DNA of 12,640 nucleotides, from NCBI GenBank assembly GCA_025362705.1, contig JANYFH010000002.1, positions 1 to 12,640 of the forward strand, read 5' to 3'. The stretch is from Betaproteobacteria bacterium (GTDB lineage: Bacteria > Pseudomonadota > Gammaproteobacteria > Burkholderiales > Usitatibacteraceae). The notes below the pieces were generated by a model. That model saw only the letters and a list, made by a program, of their open reading frames with translations. It had not been told where the DNA came from and searched no databases. The position numbers and the translations under genes are program-made. Numbering within the stretch: the stretch's first letter is position 1; the number at the start of each line of letters is the position of its first letter. This document shows positions 1-7,313 of this stretch, piece by piece.

Positions 1-76
1 CTCCGGTAGCAGGATCAGGCGACTGGCCAGCATGGACGGCAAGTGTATCCAGGCGGGGATATTTTGGGGTTGACAT
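1..76 (-). CDS. PLP-dependent Cys/Met metabolism enzyme, N-terminal fragment (partial, runs off the left edge)
   Basis: On the minus strand an ATG at 76-74 opens a frame that stays open to the window edge (25 codons). It reads MSTPKYPRLDTLAVHAGQ and continues SPDPATG. The pattern of a hydrophobic 'DTLAVHAGQ' followed by 'PDPxTG' is characteristic of the N-terminus of the Cys/Met metabolism PLP enzyme family (cystathionine gamma-synthase, O-acetyl/succinylhomoserine sulfhydrylase, methionine gamma-lyase). These enzymes make or break C-S bonds in sulfur amino acid metabolism in the cytoplasm. The PLP lysine and all specificity residues lie outside the window, so the exact member cannot be named. 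No strong Shine-Dalgarno is seen upstream (only AACGAAAACA before the ATG). The gene is divergent from the penicillin-binding protein gene and shares a ~110-base upstream region with it. Confidence 0.72.
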   Translation of the reverse strand, partial: MSTPKYPRLDTLAVHAGQSPDPATG

Positions 77-187
77 TGTTTTCGTTATTCAGTGGCTTGC
101 AGTGGAAATGTAAGGCTACGCATGAAATGTTGCCAGAACCCCGATTTATTTGTTAAGGTGTTAAACAATTCACAAATAGGTTACAAG

Positions 188-1120
188 GTGCGACTCTCGT
201 TTTCCCCTATTATCGCGAGTTTTTGCGCGACGCTGATCTTTTGCGCTGCGGCGGGTGTGCACGCCGAAACAACGCAAAAAGCCAAAAAAGCCAGCCCCGC
301 TACTGCACGCGTCAAGTCTGCCGGTGTCGCTGATTTCACCAAAGACGGCATGCCAAATCTGCAGTCACATGCTTTCATGGTGTTTAACCCCGTGACCGGC
401 TTGCCGTTGTTCTCCAGGAATGCGAATCAGGCGATGCCGATCGCCTCCATCACCAAATTAATGACGGCGATGGTTGTGCTCGAAGCCAAACTCGATATGG
501 ATGAAGCGATCATCGTCGACAAAGAAGACATCGACCTGCTCAAGGGTTCACATTCTCGTATTCCAGTAGGTGCCGCATTCCGGCGCGAAGATTTAATGCG
601 ATTGGCGCTGATGGCGTCGGACAATCGCGCTGCAGCAGCCTTGGGCCGCACTTATCCCGGCGGTACCGTCGTATTCGTCGAAGCGATGAACGCGAAAGCG
701 CAGTTGCTGGGATTGACCAATGCGAAGTTCGTTGATCCCACCGGATTGGCCCCAGGCAATGTCGCCAGCCCGCAGGACCTCGCGCTGATGGTTTCGGCCG
801 CATCAACATTCCCGGAAATTCGCGAATTCTCAACCGCGCAGCAGCTCCACGTTCAGTTACCAAATGGTGGACGCGCACTCGGATTCAATAACACCAATTC
901 ACTGGTGCGTTCACAATCGTGGAACATCGGTGTTTCCAAAACCGGCTATATCAATGAAGCCGGCAAATGCCTCGTGATGCACGCGACGATCGCCAACAAT
1001 CCAGTGGTAATCGTGTTGCTCGATTCCTGGGGCAAACTCACCCGCGTCGGTGATGCAAACCGCATCAAGAAGTGGCTGGAAACAAAGAAAATCGCCGGGA
1101 TCGGTGTCAAGCAGGGGTAA
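188..1120 (+). CDS. pbpG: D-alanyl-D-alanine endopeptidase, PBP7/PbpG type (peptidase S11)
   Basis: This is a periplasmic low-molecular-weight penicillin-binding protein of the S11 family that cleaves peptide bonds in peptidoglycan side chains. All three active-site motifs are visible (numbered from the GTG at 188): SITK at residues 87-90 with the nucleophilic Ser, SDN at 144-146, and KTG at 251-253. The start is uncertain. The frame is open back to a GTG at 92, and an ATG at 122 has an AAGG six bases upstream. The GTG at 188 gives a textbook signal peptide (basic start, hydrophobic core, cleavage after VHA near residue 26) and a 310-residue protein, close to E. coli PbpG. AGG at 178-180 can serve as its weak ribosome binding site. 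Starting at 122 would add 22 residues before the signal sequence. The gene diverges from the Cys/Met enzyme gene and precedes the MAPEG gene by 70 bases. Family assignment is secure; endopeptidase versus carboxypeptidase specificity is by resemblance. Confidence 0.9.
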   Translation: MRLSFSPIIASFCATLIFCAAAGVHAETTQKAKKASPATARVKSAGVADFTKDGMPNLQSHAFMVFNPVTGLPLFSRNANQAMPIASITKLMTAMVVLEAKLDMDEAIIVDKEDIDLLKGSHSRIPVGAAFRREDLMRLALMASDNRAAAALGRTYPGGTVVFVEAMNAKAQLLGLTNAKFVDPTGLAPGNVASPQDLALMVSAASTFPEIREFSTAQQLHVQLPNGGRALGFNNTNSLVRSQSWNIGVSKTGYINEAGKCLVMHATIANNPVVIVLLDSWGKLTRVGDANRIKKWLETKKIAGIGVKQG

Positions 1121-1190
1121 TTGCTTTCTGCTCTGTCCGAAGTTCCGCTGCCGATCACGCCGAGATAACTCTCGATAGAGGGAGCCGCAT

Positions 1191-1592
1191 ATGACCGTAG
1201 AATTACGCATGCTGATGTTAAGTGTCGCGTTCGGCATGGCGCACATTGTTCTGACCGCACATTCGGCCAGCCTTCAACGTGGATACCGATGGACGGCGAG
1301 TTCGCGCGACCAGGCAGCTCCTCCGCTGACCGGTGTATCGGGGCGCATCGAAAGAGGGCTGCAAAATTTCCTTGAGACTCTTCCGTTCTTCATCGTCGCC
1401 GTACTGGTCGCGAATGCGCTGGATCTTCACAATGCCTACACCGAATGGGGCGCGCTGCTCTATTTCTGGGGCCGCGTGGTGTATCTGCCGTTGTATGCGT
1501 TTGGCGTTCGCATCGTGCGGTCTATCTCGTGGAACGTCGCCACGCTTGGCATCATGCTGATCGTCGGATCGATCCTCACGGAGCGCTGGTAG
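1191..1592 (+). CDS. MAPEG family integral membrane protein
   Basis: A 133-residue inner-membrane protein with about four hydrophobic segments (roughly residues 4-22, 63-78, 85-107 and 113-129). The stretch GRIERGLQNFLETLPFF (51-67), with its Arg, Asn and Glu, matches the conserved MAPEG signature, a family that includes glutathione S-transferase-like and eicosanoid-metabolism membrane enzymes. Many bacterial members have no known substrate, so only the family can be given. The start is supported by a strong GAGGGAG at 1178-1184, six bases before the ATG. The gene lies between the penicillin-binding protein and lutA, 51 bases before lutA, on the same strand. It may be read with either neighbour, but nothing in the sequence links its function to them. 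Confidence 0.85.
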   Translation: MTVELRMLMLSVAFGMAHIVLTAHSASLQRGYRWTASSRDQAAPPLTGVSGRIERGLQNFLETLPFFIVAVLVANALDLHNAYTEWGALLYFWGRVVYLPLYAFGVRIVRSISWNVATLGIMLIVGSILTERW

Positions 1593-1643
1593 CCTGCGGA
1601 TCAGCCGTTTGCCTTCACTCAGCGCGCATGCTCAAATAGCGGC

Positions 1644-2369
1644 ATGAAAGTCGGCCTCTTCATTACCTGTCTGGTGGATCTCGTCCGCCCCAACATCGGC
1701 TTCGCTGCATTGAAATTATTGGAAGACGCAGGTTGCGAAGTCATCGTGCCCGCGAGCCAGACCTGCTGCGGTCAGCCTGGCTATAACTCGGGCGCGCGCG
1801 ACATTGCAAAGACGCTGGCGAAAAAAGTACTCGCCGAATTCAAAGACTGTGATTACGTTGTAGCGCCGTCGGGTTCGTGTTCCGGGCAGATGAAGCTGCA
1901 CGTCGTTGAAGATTTGTTCAAGGGTGAGCCGGAGGAAGCCGAATTTCGTGCGCTTGCCGCCAAGTGGTACGAGCTATCGGATTTTTTGGTGAACGTTTTG
2001 AAGTCCGAAAAACTCGCCGGTAAATTCAAAGGCACCGTGACCTATCACGATAGCTGCGCAGGCTTGCGCGAACTCGGCATCAAAACGCAGCCTCGTGCGC
2101 TGCTGGAAACATCCGGATGTACATTGAATGAAATGCAGGATGCCGAAAAATGCTGCGGCTTCGGTGGCACGTTTTCAATCAAACTCGGCGAAATTTCCAC
2201 ACGCATGGCGGAGAATAAGTGCGTCAACATTGGTGTAGCCGGGGCGGATGCCGTGGTGGGTGGCGATCTTGGTTGCTTGCTGAATATTGAAGGGCGTCTG
2301 CGGCGCAATGGCGACATGAAGACCAAGGTTTATCACTTTGCGGAAGTGGTGGCGGGGATGACGGAATAA
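1644..2369 (+). CDS. lutA: LutA: (Fe-S)-binding subunit of L-lactate utilisation complex (LldE/YkgE type)
   Basis: A 241-residue cytoplasmic protein built of two cysteine-rich CCG domains, as in heterodisulfide reductase subunit B, GlcF and LutA. In domain 1, Cys9 is followed by Cys41-Cys42-Gly43 and then Cys79. In domain 2, Cys138 is followed by Cys170-Cys171-Gly172 and then Cys211. The 31-residue spacing between the single Cys and the CCG is the same in both halves and fits the family pattern. Known LutA/LldE proteins work with LutB and LutC to oxidise L-lactate to pyruvate, passing electrons toward the respiratory chain. The length is normal for the family. No good Shine-Dalgarno precedes the ATG (only AGCGG nearby), but the N-terminus MKVGLFITCLVD is canonical. 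lutB follows after an unusually long 100-base gap for this operon. Confidence 0.93.
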   Translation: MKVGLFITCLVDLVRPNIGFAALKLLEDAGCEVIVPASQTCCGQPGYNSGARDIAKTLAKKVLAEFKDCDYVVAPSGSCSGQMKLHVVEDLFKGEPEEAEFRALAAKWYELSDFLVNVLKSEKLAGKFKGTVTYHDSCAGLRELGIKTQPRALLETSGCTLNEMQDAEKCCGFGGTFSIKLGEISTRMAENKCVNIGVAGADAVVGGDLGCLLNIEGRLRRNGDMKTKVYHFAEVVAGMTE

Positions 2370-2469
2370 ATAAGTAAACACTAGCATCGGTGAGGTTCAC
2401 AGGGCATTTTGCCTTGGAAAATCTCGCCAAATGGCGATCCATGTGTTTCTTTGCGGGTAACGAGGCCTC

Positions 2470-3891
2470 ATGCAAGTACAAAGTATGCACTTCAAACAAA
2501 CGGCGAGCACCAAGCTCAACGATGCCGTATTGCAGAAAGCGCTGAAGAAATCCAAAAGCAAGTTTGTCGATGGCCGCGCACTTGGCGTTGCTGAAGTCGA
2601 TAACTGGGAAGACATTCGTACTTACGCTGCGGCGCTACGCGATCGCGTGATCGACAATCTCGATGCGTATCTGATCGAATTCGAACGCAACGCCATTCGC
2701 CGCGGCGCGCAGGTGCACTGGGCAGAAACAGCAGAGGAAGCCAACGCGATTGTTCTGGGCATCGCGCAAAAGAATGCGGTGAAAACCATCACCAAATCAA
2801 AATCGATGGTCACCGAAGAAATTGCGCTCAACGGTACCCTGATCGGTGCTGGCATCCGTGTAATGGAGACCGATCTTGGCGAGTACATCCTGCAGTTGGC
2901 AGATGAAGCGCCTTCGCATATCGTCGCCCCTGCGGTGCACAAGTCAAAAGAGCAGGTCGCGGAATTATTCATGAACGCGCATCACAAGCCGCGCCTCACC
3001 GACATTCCGTCGATGACCCGCGAAGCGCGCGAGCAATTGCGCAGCCATTTCCTCGGGGCCGACATGGGCATCTCAGGCGCCAATTTCATCGTTGCAGAAA
3101 CAGGCACCACGCTTACCGTCACCAACGAGGGTAATGCCGATCTGGTGACGACGTTGCCGCGCATTCATTGCGTCGTGACAGGCATTGAAAAAGTCATTCC
3201 CACGATGGAGGATTTTGCGACCTTGATTCGGTTGCTGCCGCGTTCAGCCATTGGCCAATCGATTGTCAATTACCTGACGCTCACCACCGGCGTAAAAGCT
3301 CCTGATGAATCTGATGGCCCTGAACAGATGCACATCGTGTTGGTCGATGCCGGACGCACCAAACTCGTCGGCAGCGACATGAAAGACATGCTGCGCTGCA
3401 TTCGCTGCGGTGCGTGCATGAATCATTGCCCGGTGTACCAGAACGTCGGTGGCCACGCGTACGGTTGGGTGTATCCGGGACCGATGGGGTCGGTGTTGAC
3501 ACCAACCTATGTCGGCATCGAAAACGCGGGTGATCTTCCCAACGCGGCGACTTTTTGCGGTGAGTGCCAGGTGGTGTGCCCGGTAAAAATTCCATTGCCG
3601 GATCTGATGCGCAAATGGCGCGAACGCCAATTCGACATGAAGCTGCGGCCATTTGGTGAACGCGCTGCGATTTCGTTGTGGGGATTTTTCGTGCAGCGTC
3701 CGCGTTTGTATGCACTTGCCACGCGCATCGGTGCGCGGGTGGCATCGATGATGGGTGGGGAACAAAAGCTGATTCACTCGCTGCCCGGTATCGACGGCTG
3801 GACACAGGGGCGCGATATGCCCGCGCCTGCCGGCGAGACGTTCCGTGAGCTTTATGCTGCAAAATCCGCAGCAAAACAGGTGGCTCGATGA
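2470..3891 (+). CDS. lutB: LutB: iron-sulfur subunit of L-lactate utilisation complex (LldF/YkgF type)
   Basis: A 473-residue protein with an N-terminal LUD (DUF162-like) domain (roughly residues 60-300) and a C-terminal ferredoxin-like part. The Fe-S ligands are visible as Cys310, Cys313, Cys316 and Cys320-Pro, then Cys363, Cys366 and Cys370-Pro in CGECQVVCPVKIP. This arrangement is typical of LutB/LldF, the presumed electron-transfer core of the L-lactate-oxidising LutABC complex. The ATG at 2470 has GAGG at 2462-2465 with a short 4-base spacing. A second in-frame ATG at 2485 lacks a usable site, so the first is chosen; it also matches the N-terminal style of relatives. The stop codon overlaps the lutC start in ATGA (3888-3891), implying translational coupling. 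No cysteine ligand seems to be missing. Confidence 0.94.
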   Translation: MQVQSMHFKQTASTKLNDAVLQKALKKSKSKFVDGRALGVAEVDNWEDIRTYAAALRDRVIDNLDAYLIEFERNAIRRGAQVHWAETAEEANAIVLGIAQKNAVKTITKSKSMVTEEIALNGTLIGAGIRVMETDLGEYILQLADEAPSHIVAPAVHKSKEQVAELFMNAHHKPRLTDIPSMTREAREQLRSHFLGADMGISGANFIVAETGTTLTVTNEGNADLVTTLPRIHCVVTGIEKVIPTMEDFATLIRLLPRSAIGQSIVNYLTLTTGVKAPDESDGPEQMHIVLVDAGRTKLVGSDMKDMLRCIRCGACMNHCPVYQNVGGHAYGWVYPGPMGSVLTPTYVGIENAGDLPNAATFCGECQVVCPVKIPLPDLMRKWRERQFDMKLRPFGERAAISLWGFFVQRPRLYALATRIGARVASMMGGEQKLIHSLPGIDGWTQGRDMPAPAGETFRELYAAKSAAKQVAR

Positions 3892-4538
3892 GCGCGCGCG
3901 AAAATATCCTTGCCCGCATCCGCGGCCAAACCGGCAAATCGGGCGCAACATCCGAGGGCGAACTCGCAGCGGTGCACGCGCATATCGCGCGACACCTGCG
4001 CGGACCGCTGCCCTCGTTTGCCATGCACGATCCACAGGAGCATTTCGTCAAGGAGTGCGGCAGGCTCTCCACGACACTGACAGAAGTGGCTGATTTGGCT
4101 GATGTGCCACGTGAAGTGGCGCGCTATATTGCTGCACAATCGTTGCAGCCTCGCTGCGTGGGCTGGCAGGAATTTTCAACGCTCGATTGGCAGTCGGCCG
4201 GTATTCAGTTCGACAACCGGGCAACAAAACCGGACGACATGATTGGCCTCACCGGCTGTTTCTGCGCTATTGGCGAAACTGGAACGTTGCTATTGCTGGG
4301 CGCGTCGGCGAGACCGAAAACCACCGCGCTGTTGCCCGAAACGCATATCTGCATCGTAAAAAAAAGTCGAATCGTGCCGACGATGGAAGACGCATTCGCG
4401 CTCATGCGAAATGAAATTGGCGAACCACCGCGCGCGACATTTTTTGTGTCGGGGCCATCGCGAACTGCCGACATTGAACAGACAATCGTCATCGGCGCAC
4501 ACGGCCCGTATCGCGTCCATGTAATTCTTGTTCCTTAA
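3888..4538 (+). CDS. lutC: LutC: LUD domain subunit of L-lactate utilisation complex (LldG/YkgG type)
   Basis: A 216-residue LUD (DUF162) domain protein, the third component of the lactate utilisation system. The C-terminal half shows the conserved family blocks: TGCFCAIGETGTL at residues 122-134, HICIVKKSRIV at 153-163, and SGPSRTADIEQTIVIGAHGP at 188-207. The N-terminus MSARENILARIR is typical for LutC. The start ATG overlaps the lutB stop (ATGA), and AGGTGG within the end of lutB provides a ribosome binding site. The precise role of LutC in catalysis is not settled in the family; genetics elsewhere shows it is needed for growth on L-lactate together with LutA and LutB. The permease gene begins 7 bases after this stop codon. 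Confidence 0.93.
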   Translation: MSARENILARIRGQTGKSGATSEGELAAVHAHIARHLRGPLPSFAMHDPQEHFVKECGRLSTTLTEVADLADVPREVARYIAAQSLQPRCVGWQEFSTLDWQSAGIQFDNRATKPDDMIGLTGCFCAIGETGTLLLLGASARPKTTALLPETHICIVKKSRIVPTMEDAFALMRNEIGEPPRATFFVSGPSRTADIEQTIVIGAHGPYRVHVILVP

Positions 4539-4545
4539 CCAAGCC

Positions 4546-5820
4546 ATGACCCCGGAACTGATTCGCCTCTTCGGTATTCCGCTCGATTTCATCCTGTTCG
4601 GTATTACGCTCCTGGGAGTTGCGCTGTTTCACAACCACACTTTGCGTGTTTCCCTCATCGGCGTCGCAACGATATCTCTGTATAAAATATTTTTCACCGG
4701 ATTCAAGTTCGGCCCTGGATTATCGGGGTGGCTATCGCACATGGGTCACGAGTGGGTGATCCTCACCAACCTGCTTTGCCTGTTGATGGGTTTCGCGTTG
4801 CTCTCGCGGCATTTTGAAAAAAGTCACGTACCGGTCGTGTTGCCGAAATATCTGCCGGACGACTGGAAGGGCGCGTTCGTCATGCTCATCATGGTGTTCG
4901 TGTTGTCCTCGTTTCTGGATAACATCGCCGCAGCCTTGATCGGTGGTGCGATGGCGCATCAATTGTTCCGCGCCAAAGTGCACATTGGTTATCTCGCAGC
5001 GATTGTCGCGGCATCAAATGCCGGGGGATCCGGCAGCGTAGTTGGCGACACGACTACCACCATGCTTTGGATTTCGGGAGTAGATCCACTTCAGGTATTC
5101 GATGCCTATGTGGCTGCCGTGGTTGCCCTGATAATTTGCGGTATTCCTGCTTCATTCCAGCAGCATAAATATTCGCCGATTCTCAAGAATGCCCATGACC
5201 ACACCCAGGTGGACTGGGTGCGCGTTGGTATCGTCGCGCTGATACTTGTCCTGGCGATTGTCACCAACGTTACAGTCAATTTGAAATTCAACGCGCTGGC
5301 CGATCACTTTCCGTTTATCGGCGTGGCGGTATGGGTGGCGATACTCATTTCGTTGCCAATGCGCAGACCGGACTGGGAAGTGTTGCCCTCGGCAGGAAGA
5401 GGTGCCATCTTTTTGTTGTCGCTTGTCACTTGCGCGTCGATGATGCCAGTTGAAGAATTACCTGCCGCGTCCTGGGTGAGCGCGCTAGGGCTGGGTTTCG
5501 TCTCTTCTGTGTTCGATAACATCCCGCTCACGGCGCTGGCCATCAAACAAGGCGGTTACGACTGGGGCTTTCTCGCTTATGCCGTCGGCTTTGGCGGATC
5601 GATGATCTGGTTCGGTTCTTCCGCAGGTGTTGCCTTGGCGAGCATGTATCCGGAGGCGAGATCAGTGGGGAACTGGTTGAAACACGGCTGGCACGTGGCG
5701 CTCGCTTATGTGGTCGGCTTCTTCGTCATGCTTGTCGTGCTGGGATGGCATCCCGATGCGCCAATCAAGAAGGCCGGTGCCAGTGCATCTCACAGTGCAG
5801 CTGTCAAAGTGGTCGGATAA
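4546..5820 (+). CDS. Ion transporter superfamily permease (ArsB/NhaD/SLC13 citrate-transporter-like), substrate unknown
   Basis: A 424-residue, very hydrophobic inner-membrane protein with roughly 10-12 predicted TM segments. It has an internal two-fold repeat typical of the ArsB/NhaD/SLC13 fold. SFLDNIAAAL (122-131) is followed about 30 residues later by a Gly/Ser/Thr-rich SNAGGSGSVVGDTTTT (157-172). In the second half SVFDNIPLTAL (321-331) is followed by GFGGSMIWFGSSAGVAL (348-364). The paired Asp-Asn motifs resemble those of Na+/H+ antiporters of the NhaD type and of arsenite/organic-anion permeases. The ATG at 4546 is chosen over an upstream TTG at 4528, which overlaps lutC. It starts 7 bases after lutC with only a weak ribosome binding site, suggesting coupling to the lut genes. 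Transport of lactate or another carboxylate is plausible from context but not shown; a Na+/H+ antiporter role is the main alternative. The C-terminal ~18 residues are Ala/Ser/Lys-rich and probably cytoplasmic. Confidence 0.85.
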   Translation: MTPELIRLFGIPLDFILFGITLLGVALFHNHTLRVSLIGVATISLYKIFFTGFKFGPGLSGWLSHMGHEWVILTNLLCLLMGFALLSRHFEKSHVPVVLPKYLPDDWKGAFVMLIMVFVLSSFLDNIAAALIGGAMAHQLFRAKVHIGYLAAIVAASNAGGSGSVVGDTTTTMLWISGVDPLQVFDAYVAAVVALIICGIPASFQQHKYSPILKNAHDHTQVDWVRVGIVALILVLAIVTNVTVNLKFNALADHFPFIGVAVWVAILISLPMRRPDWEVLPSAGRGAIFLLSLVTCASMMPVEELPAASWVSALGLGFVSSVFDNIPLTALAIKQGGYDWGFLAYAVGFGGSMIWFGSSAGVALASMYPEARSVGNWLKHGWHVALAYVVGFFVMLVVLGWHPDAPIKKAGASASHSAAVKVVG

Positions 5821-5827
5821 AAAACAC

Positions 5828-5877
5828 CGCGCCCGTGCAATCGGCGCGCAGTGGTGCTGCACTGCACAATAATTTTT
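5828..5877 (+). terminator. Possible tandem-hairpin terminator after the permease gene
   Basis: Just after the permease stop codon there are two adjacent 6-bp hairpins. The first is CGCGCC (5828-5833) pairing with GGCGCG (5843-5848) across a 9-base loop. The second is GCAGTG (5848-5853) pairing with CACTGC (5860-5865) across a 6-base loop, followed 7 bases later by TTTTT (5873-5877). The two stems share one base, and the T-run is short and displaced, so this is only a moderate candidate for ending the lut-permease transcript. Confidence 0.4.
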
Positions 5878-6109
5878 GGATAATAACCGTTGCGACATTT
5901 TATTGATGCATGCCTATTGCGTAACGAATGTCGGGCGACTAGCATCGTAGGCTGCGTTTGCAAATTAAGTGTTTAAGCGCCGTCATTCGACGGCGGCAAG
6001 TAGCAACTGAGTATGCTTTTGGTCCAGGATTTTCCGACCTGAGCGGCCTGAAAAAATGCGCGTAGACGCGAACGTTATTCCGCACCACGTAATTCAATAA
6101 AACCATTTT

Positions 6110-6116
6110 GGAGGAG
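6110..6116 (+). promoter_or_regulatory. Strong ribosome binding site that fixes the binding-protein start
   Basis: GGAGGAG lies three bases before the ATG at 6120. It overlaps an in-frame TTG at 6108 and rules that earlier start out. Confidence 0.85.
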
Positions 6117-6119
6117 CAC

Positions 6120-7280
6120 ATGAAATTCCACTTGAAATCGCTTGTAATGGCGACAGCTGCTGCACTTTCGTTTGCGGCCATGGCTGCGGACAGCATTAAA
6201 ATCGGCCTCTCCGGCCCATTCACGGGCGGTTCGAGCCCGATGGGCGTTTCGATGCGTGATGGCGTCAAACTCGCTGTCTCGGAAGTCAATGCGGCGGGCG
6301 GCGTTCTGGGTCGCAAATTCGAGCTCGTCGAGCGAGACGATGAGGCGAAGAACGAACGCGGCGTGCAGATCGCTCAGGAGTTGATCAACAAAGAAAAGGT
6401 CGTCGCAACGGTGGGTTTCATCAACACCGGTGTGTCTCTGGCTTCGCAGCGGTTTTATCAGGAAGCAAAAATTCCGGTCATGAACAATGTATCGACTGGC
6501 ACCATTGTCACCAAACAGTTTTTGCCGCCTGAGTTTGCCGACAATTACATCTTCCGCACCTCGGCCAACGATACTGTCCAATCGGCGATGATTGTCGATG
6601 AAGTCATGAAACGCAAATACACCAAAGTGGCCATCCTCGCGGATTCGACCAACTATGGCCAGCTCGGGCGCGAGGATCTGGAGCGCACGCTGGCGACCAA
6701 GGGCATCAAGGCAGTCGCTGTCGAAAAATACAACATCAAGGATGTCGACATGACGCCTCAGCTGTTGAAGTCTAAACAGGCCGGCGCAGAAGTGGTGATC
6801 ACGTATGGCATCGGGCCAGAGTTGGCGCAGATCGCCAATGGCATGGAGAAGCTGGGCTGGAAGGTGCCGATGCTGGGGTCCTGGACTCTGTCGATGGGCA
6901 ATTTCATCGACAACGCCGGCAAGAATGGCGATGGTGCCCGCATGCCACAGACCTTCATTCAAGACGGTAATACACCCAAGCGCAAAGCCTTCATTGAGGC
7001 ATATCTGAAAGCTTACAAACCAGCGAATGACCGTATTTCGTCGCCGGTTTCGGCAGCGCAAGGTTATGACTCGGTCTATATTTTGGCTGCTGCAATCAAG
7101 CAAGCCGGCACCACGGATGGTCCCAAAGTTCGGGAAGCGCTTGAGGGCTTGAAGGAAAAAATCGATGGCGTTGTGGCAAGCTATGACAAGCCGTTTACCC
7201 ACGATGACCACGAAGCCATCAAAATGGGCATGCCGGTAATGGGACAAGTGGAAAACGGTCGGGTGGTGCGCGCGAAGTAA
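6120..7280 (+). CDS. Branched-chain amino acid-type ABC transporter, periplasmic substrate-binding protein (LivK-like)
   Basis: A 386-residue exported protein of the Peripla_BP_6 (type I periplasmic binding protein, LivJ/LivK) family. A clear signal peptide covers residues 1-22 (basic start, Ala/Leu-rich core, cleavage after AMA), followed by the typical first strand DSIKIGLSGPFTG. Other family features are SPMGVSMRDGVKLAVSEVNA (about 38-57), KIPVMNN near the first hinge, and YIFRTSANDTVQSAMIVDE. The protein would capture ligand in the periplasm and deliver it to the LivH/LivMG/LivF complex encoded downstream. The family also binds amides, urea, aromatic acids and other ligands, so the substrate cannot be read from sequence. 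It is first in its cluster, has the strongest ribosome binding site in the window, and is followed by a terminator-like hairpin. This suits its need for higher expression than the membrane subunits. Confidence 0.93.
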   Translation: MKFHLKSLVMATAAALSFAAMAADSIKIGLSGPFTGGSSPMGVSMRDGVKLAVSEVNAAGGVLGRKFELVERDDEAKNERGVQIAQELINKEKVVATVGFINTGVSLASQRFYQEAKIPVMNNVSTGTIVTKQFLPPEFADNYIFRTSANDTVQSAMIVDEVMKRKYTKVAILADSTNYGQLGREDLERTLATKGIKAVAVEKYNIKDVDMTPQLLKSKQAGAEVVITYGIGPELAQIANGMEKLGWKVPMLGSWTLSMGNFIDNAGKNGDGARMPQTFIQDGNTPKRKAFIEAYLKAYKPANDRISSPVSAAQGYDSVYILAAAIKQAGTTDGPKVREALEGLKEKIDGVVASYDKPFTHDDHEAIKMGMPVMGQVENGRVVRAK

Positions 7281-7313
7281 ATGCGACTGCAGCGATCCGA
7301 TTGGCGATGATTG

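Larger units (their letters stand above)
5821..6119 (+). promoter_or_regulatory. Intergenic/leader region upstream of the ABC transporter binding-protein gene
   Basis: These ~300 bases contain no gene I can support. They hold the possible terminator at their left end. Further in is a 7-bp perfect stem with a tetraloop, CGCCGTC-ATTC-GACGGCG (5978-5995), and then a near-perfect palindrome CGCGTAGACGCG (6059-6070). The strong ribosome binding site of the next gene closes the region. No run of T follows the 5978-5995 hairpin, so it is not an obvious terminator and could be a leader structure or a protein-binding site. The region should contain the promoter for the liv genes, but no hexamer pair is convincing enough to mark. 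Confidence 0.45.

Noticed and set aside
70..98. Perfect -35-like TTGACA at 70-75 on the plus strand
   Set aside because: The position 17 bases downstream is TGGCTT, a poor -10, and the hexamer overlaps the start codon of the divergent gene. It may be a promoter for the penicillin-binding protein gene but cannot be supported alone.
3244..4072. Two overlapping 263-codon minus-strand open frames opposite lutB/lutC
   Set aside because: Both are shadows of the conserved Fe-S and LUD coding regions; compositions are Arg/His/Ser-rich and unlike real proteins.
4528..4545. TTG start extending the permease by six codons
   Set aside because: It overlaps lutC, has no ribosome binding site, and the ATG at 4546 gives the natural N-terminus.
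5917..5945. Possible sigma70 promoter TTGCGT-17-TAGCAT ahead of the binding-protein gene
   Set aside because: Only 3 of 6 and 4 of 6 consensus matches; such pairs occur by chance in a region this long.
6075..7247. Long open frame on the minus strand opposite the binding-protein gene
   Set aside because: Its translation is rich in His, Arg and Cys with no family resemblance. It is the antisense shadow of a clear Peripla_BP_6 gene with signal peptide and strong ribosome binding site.
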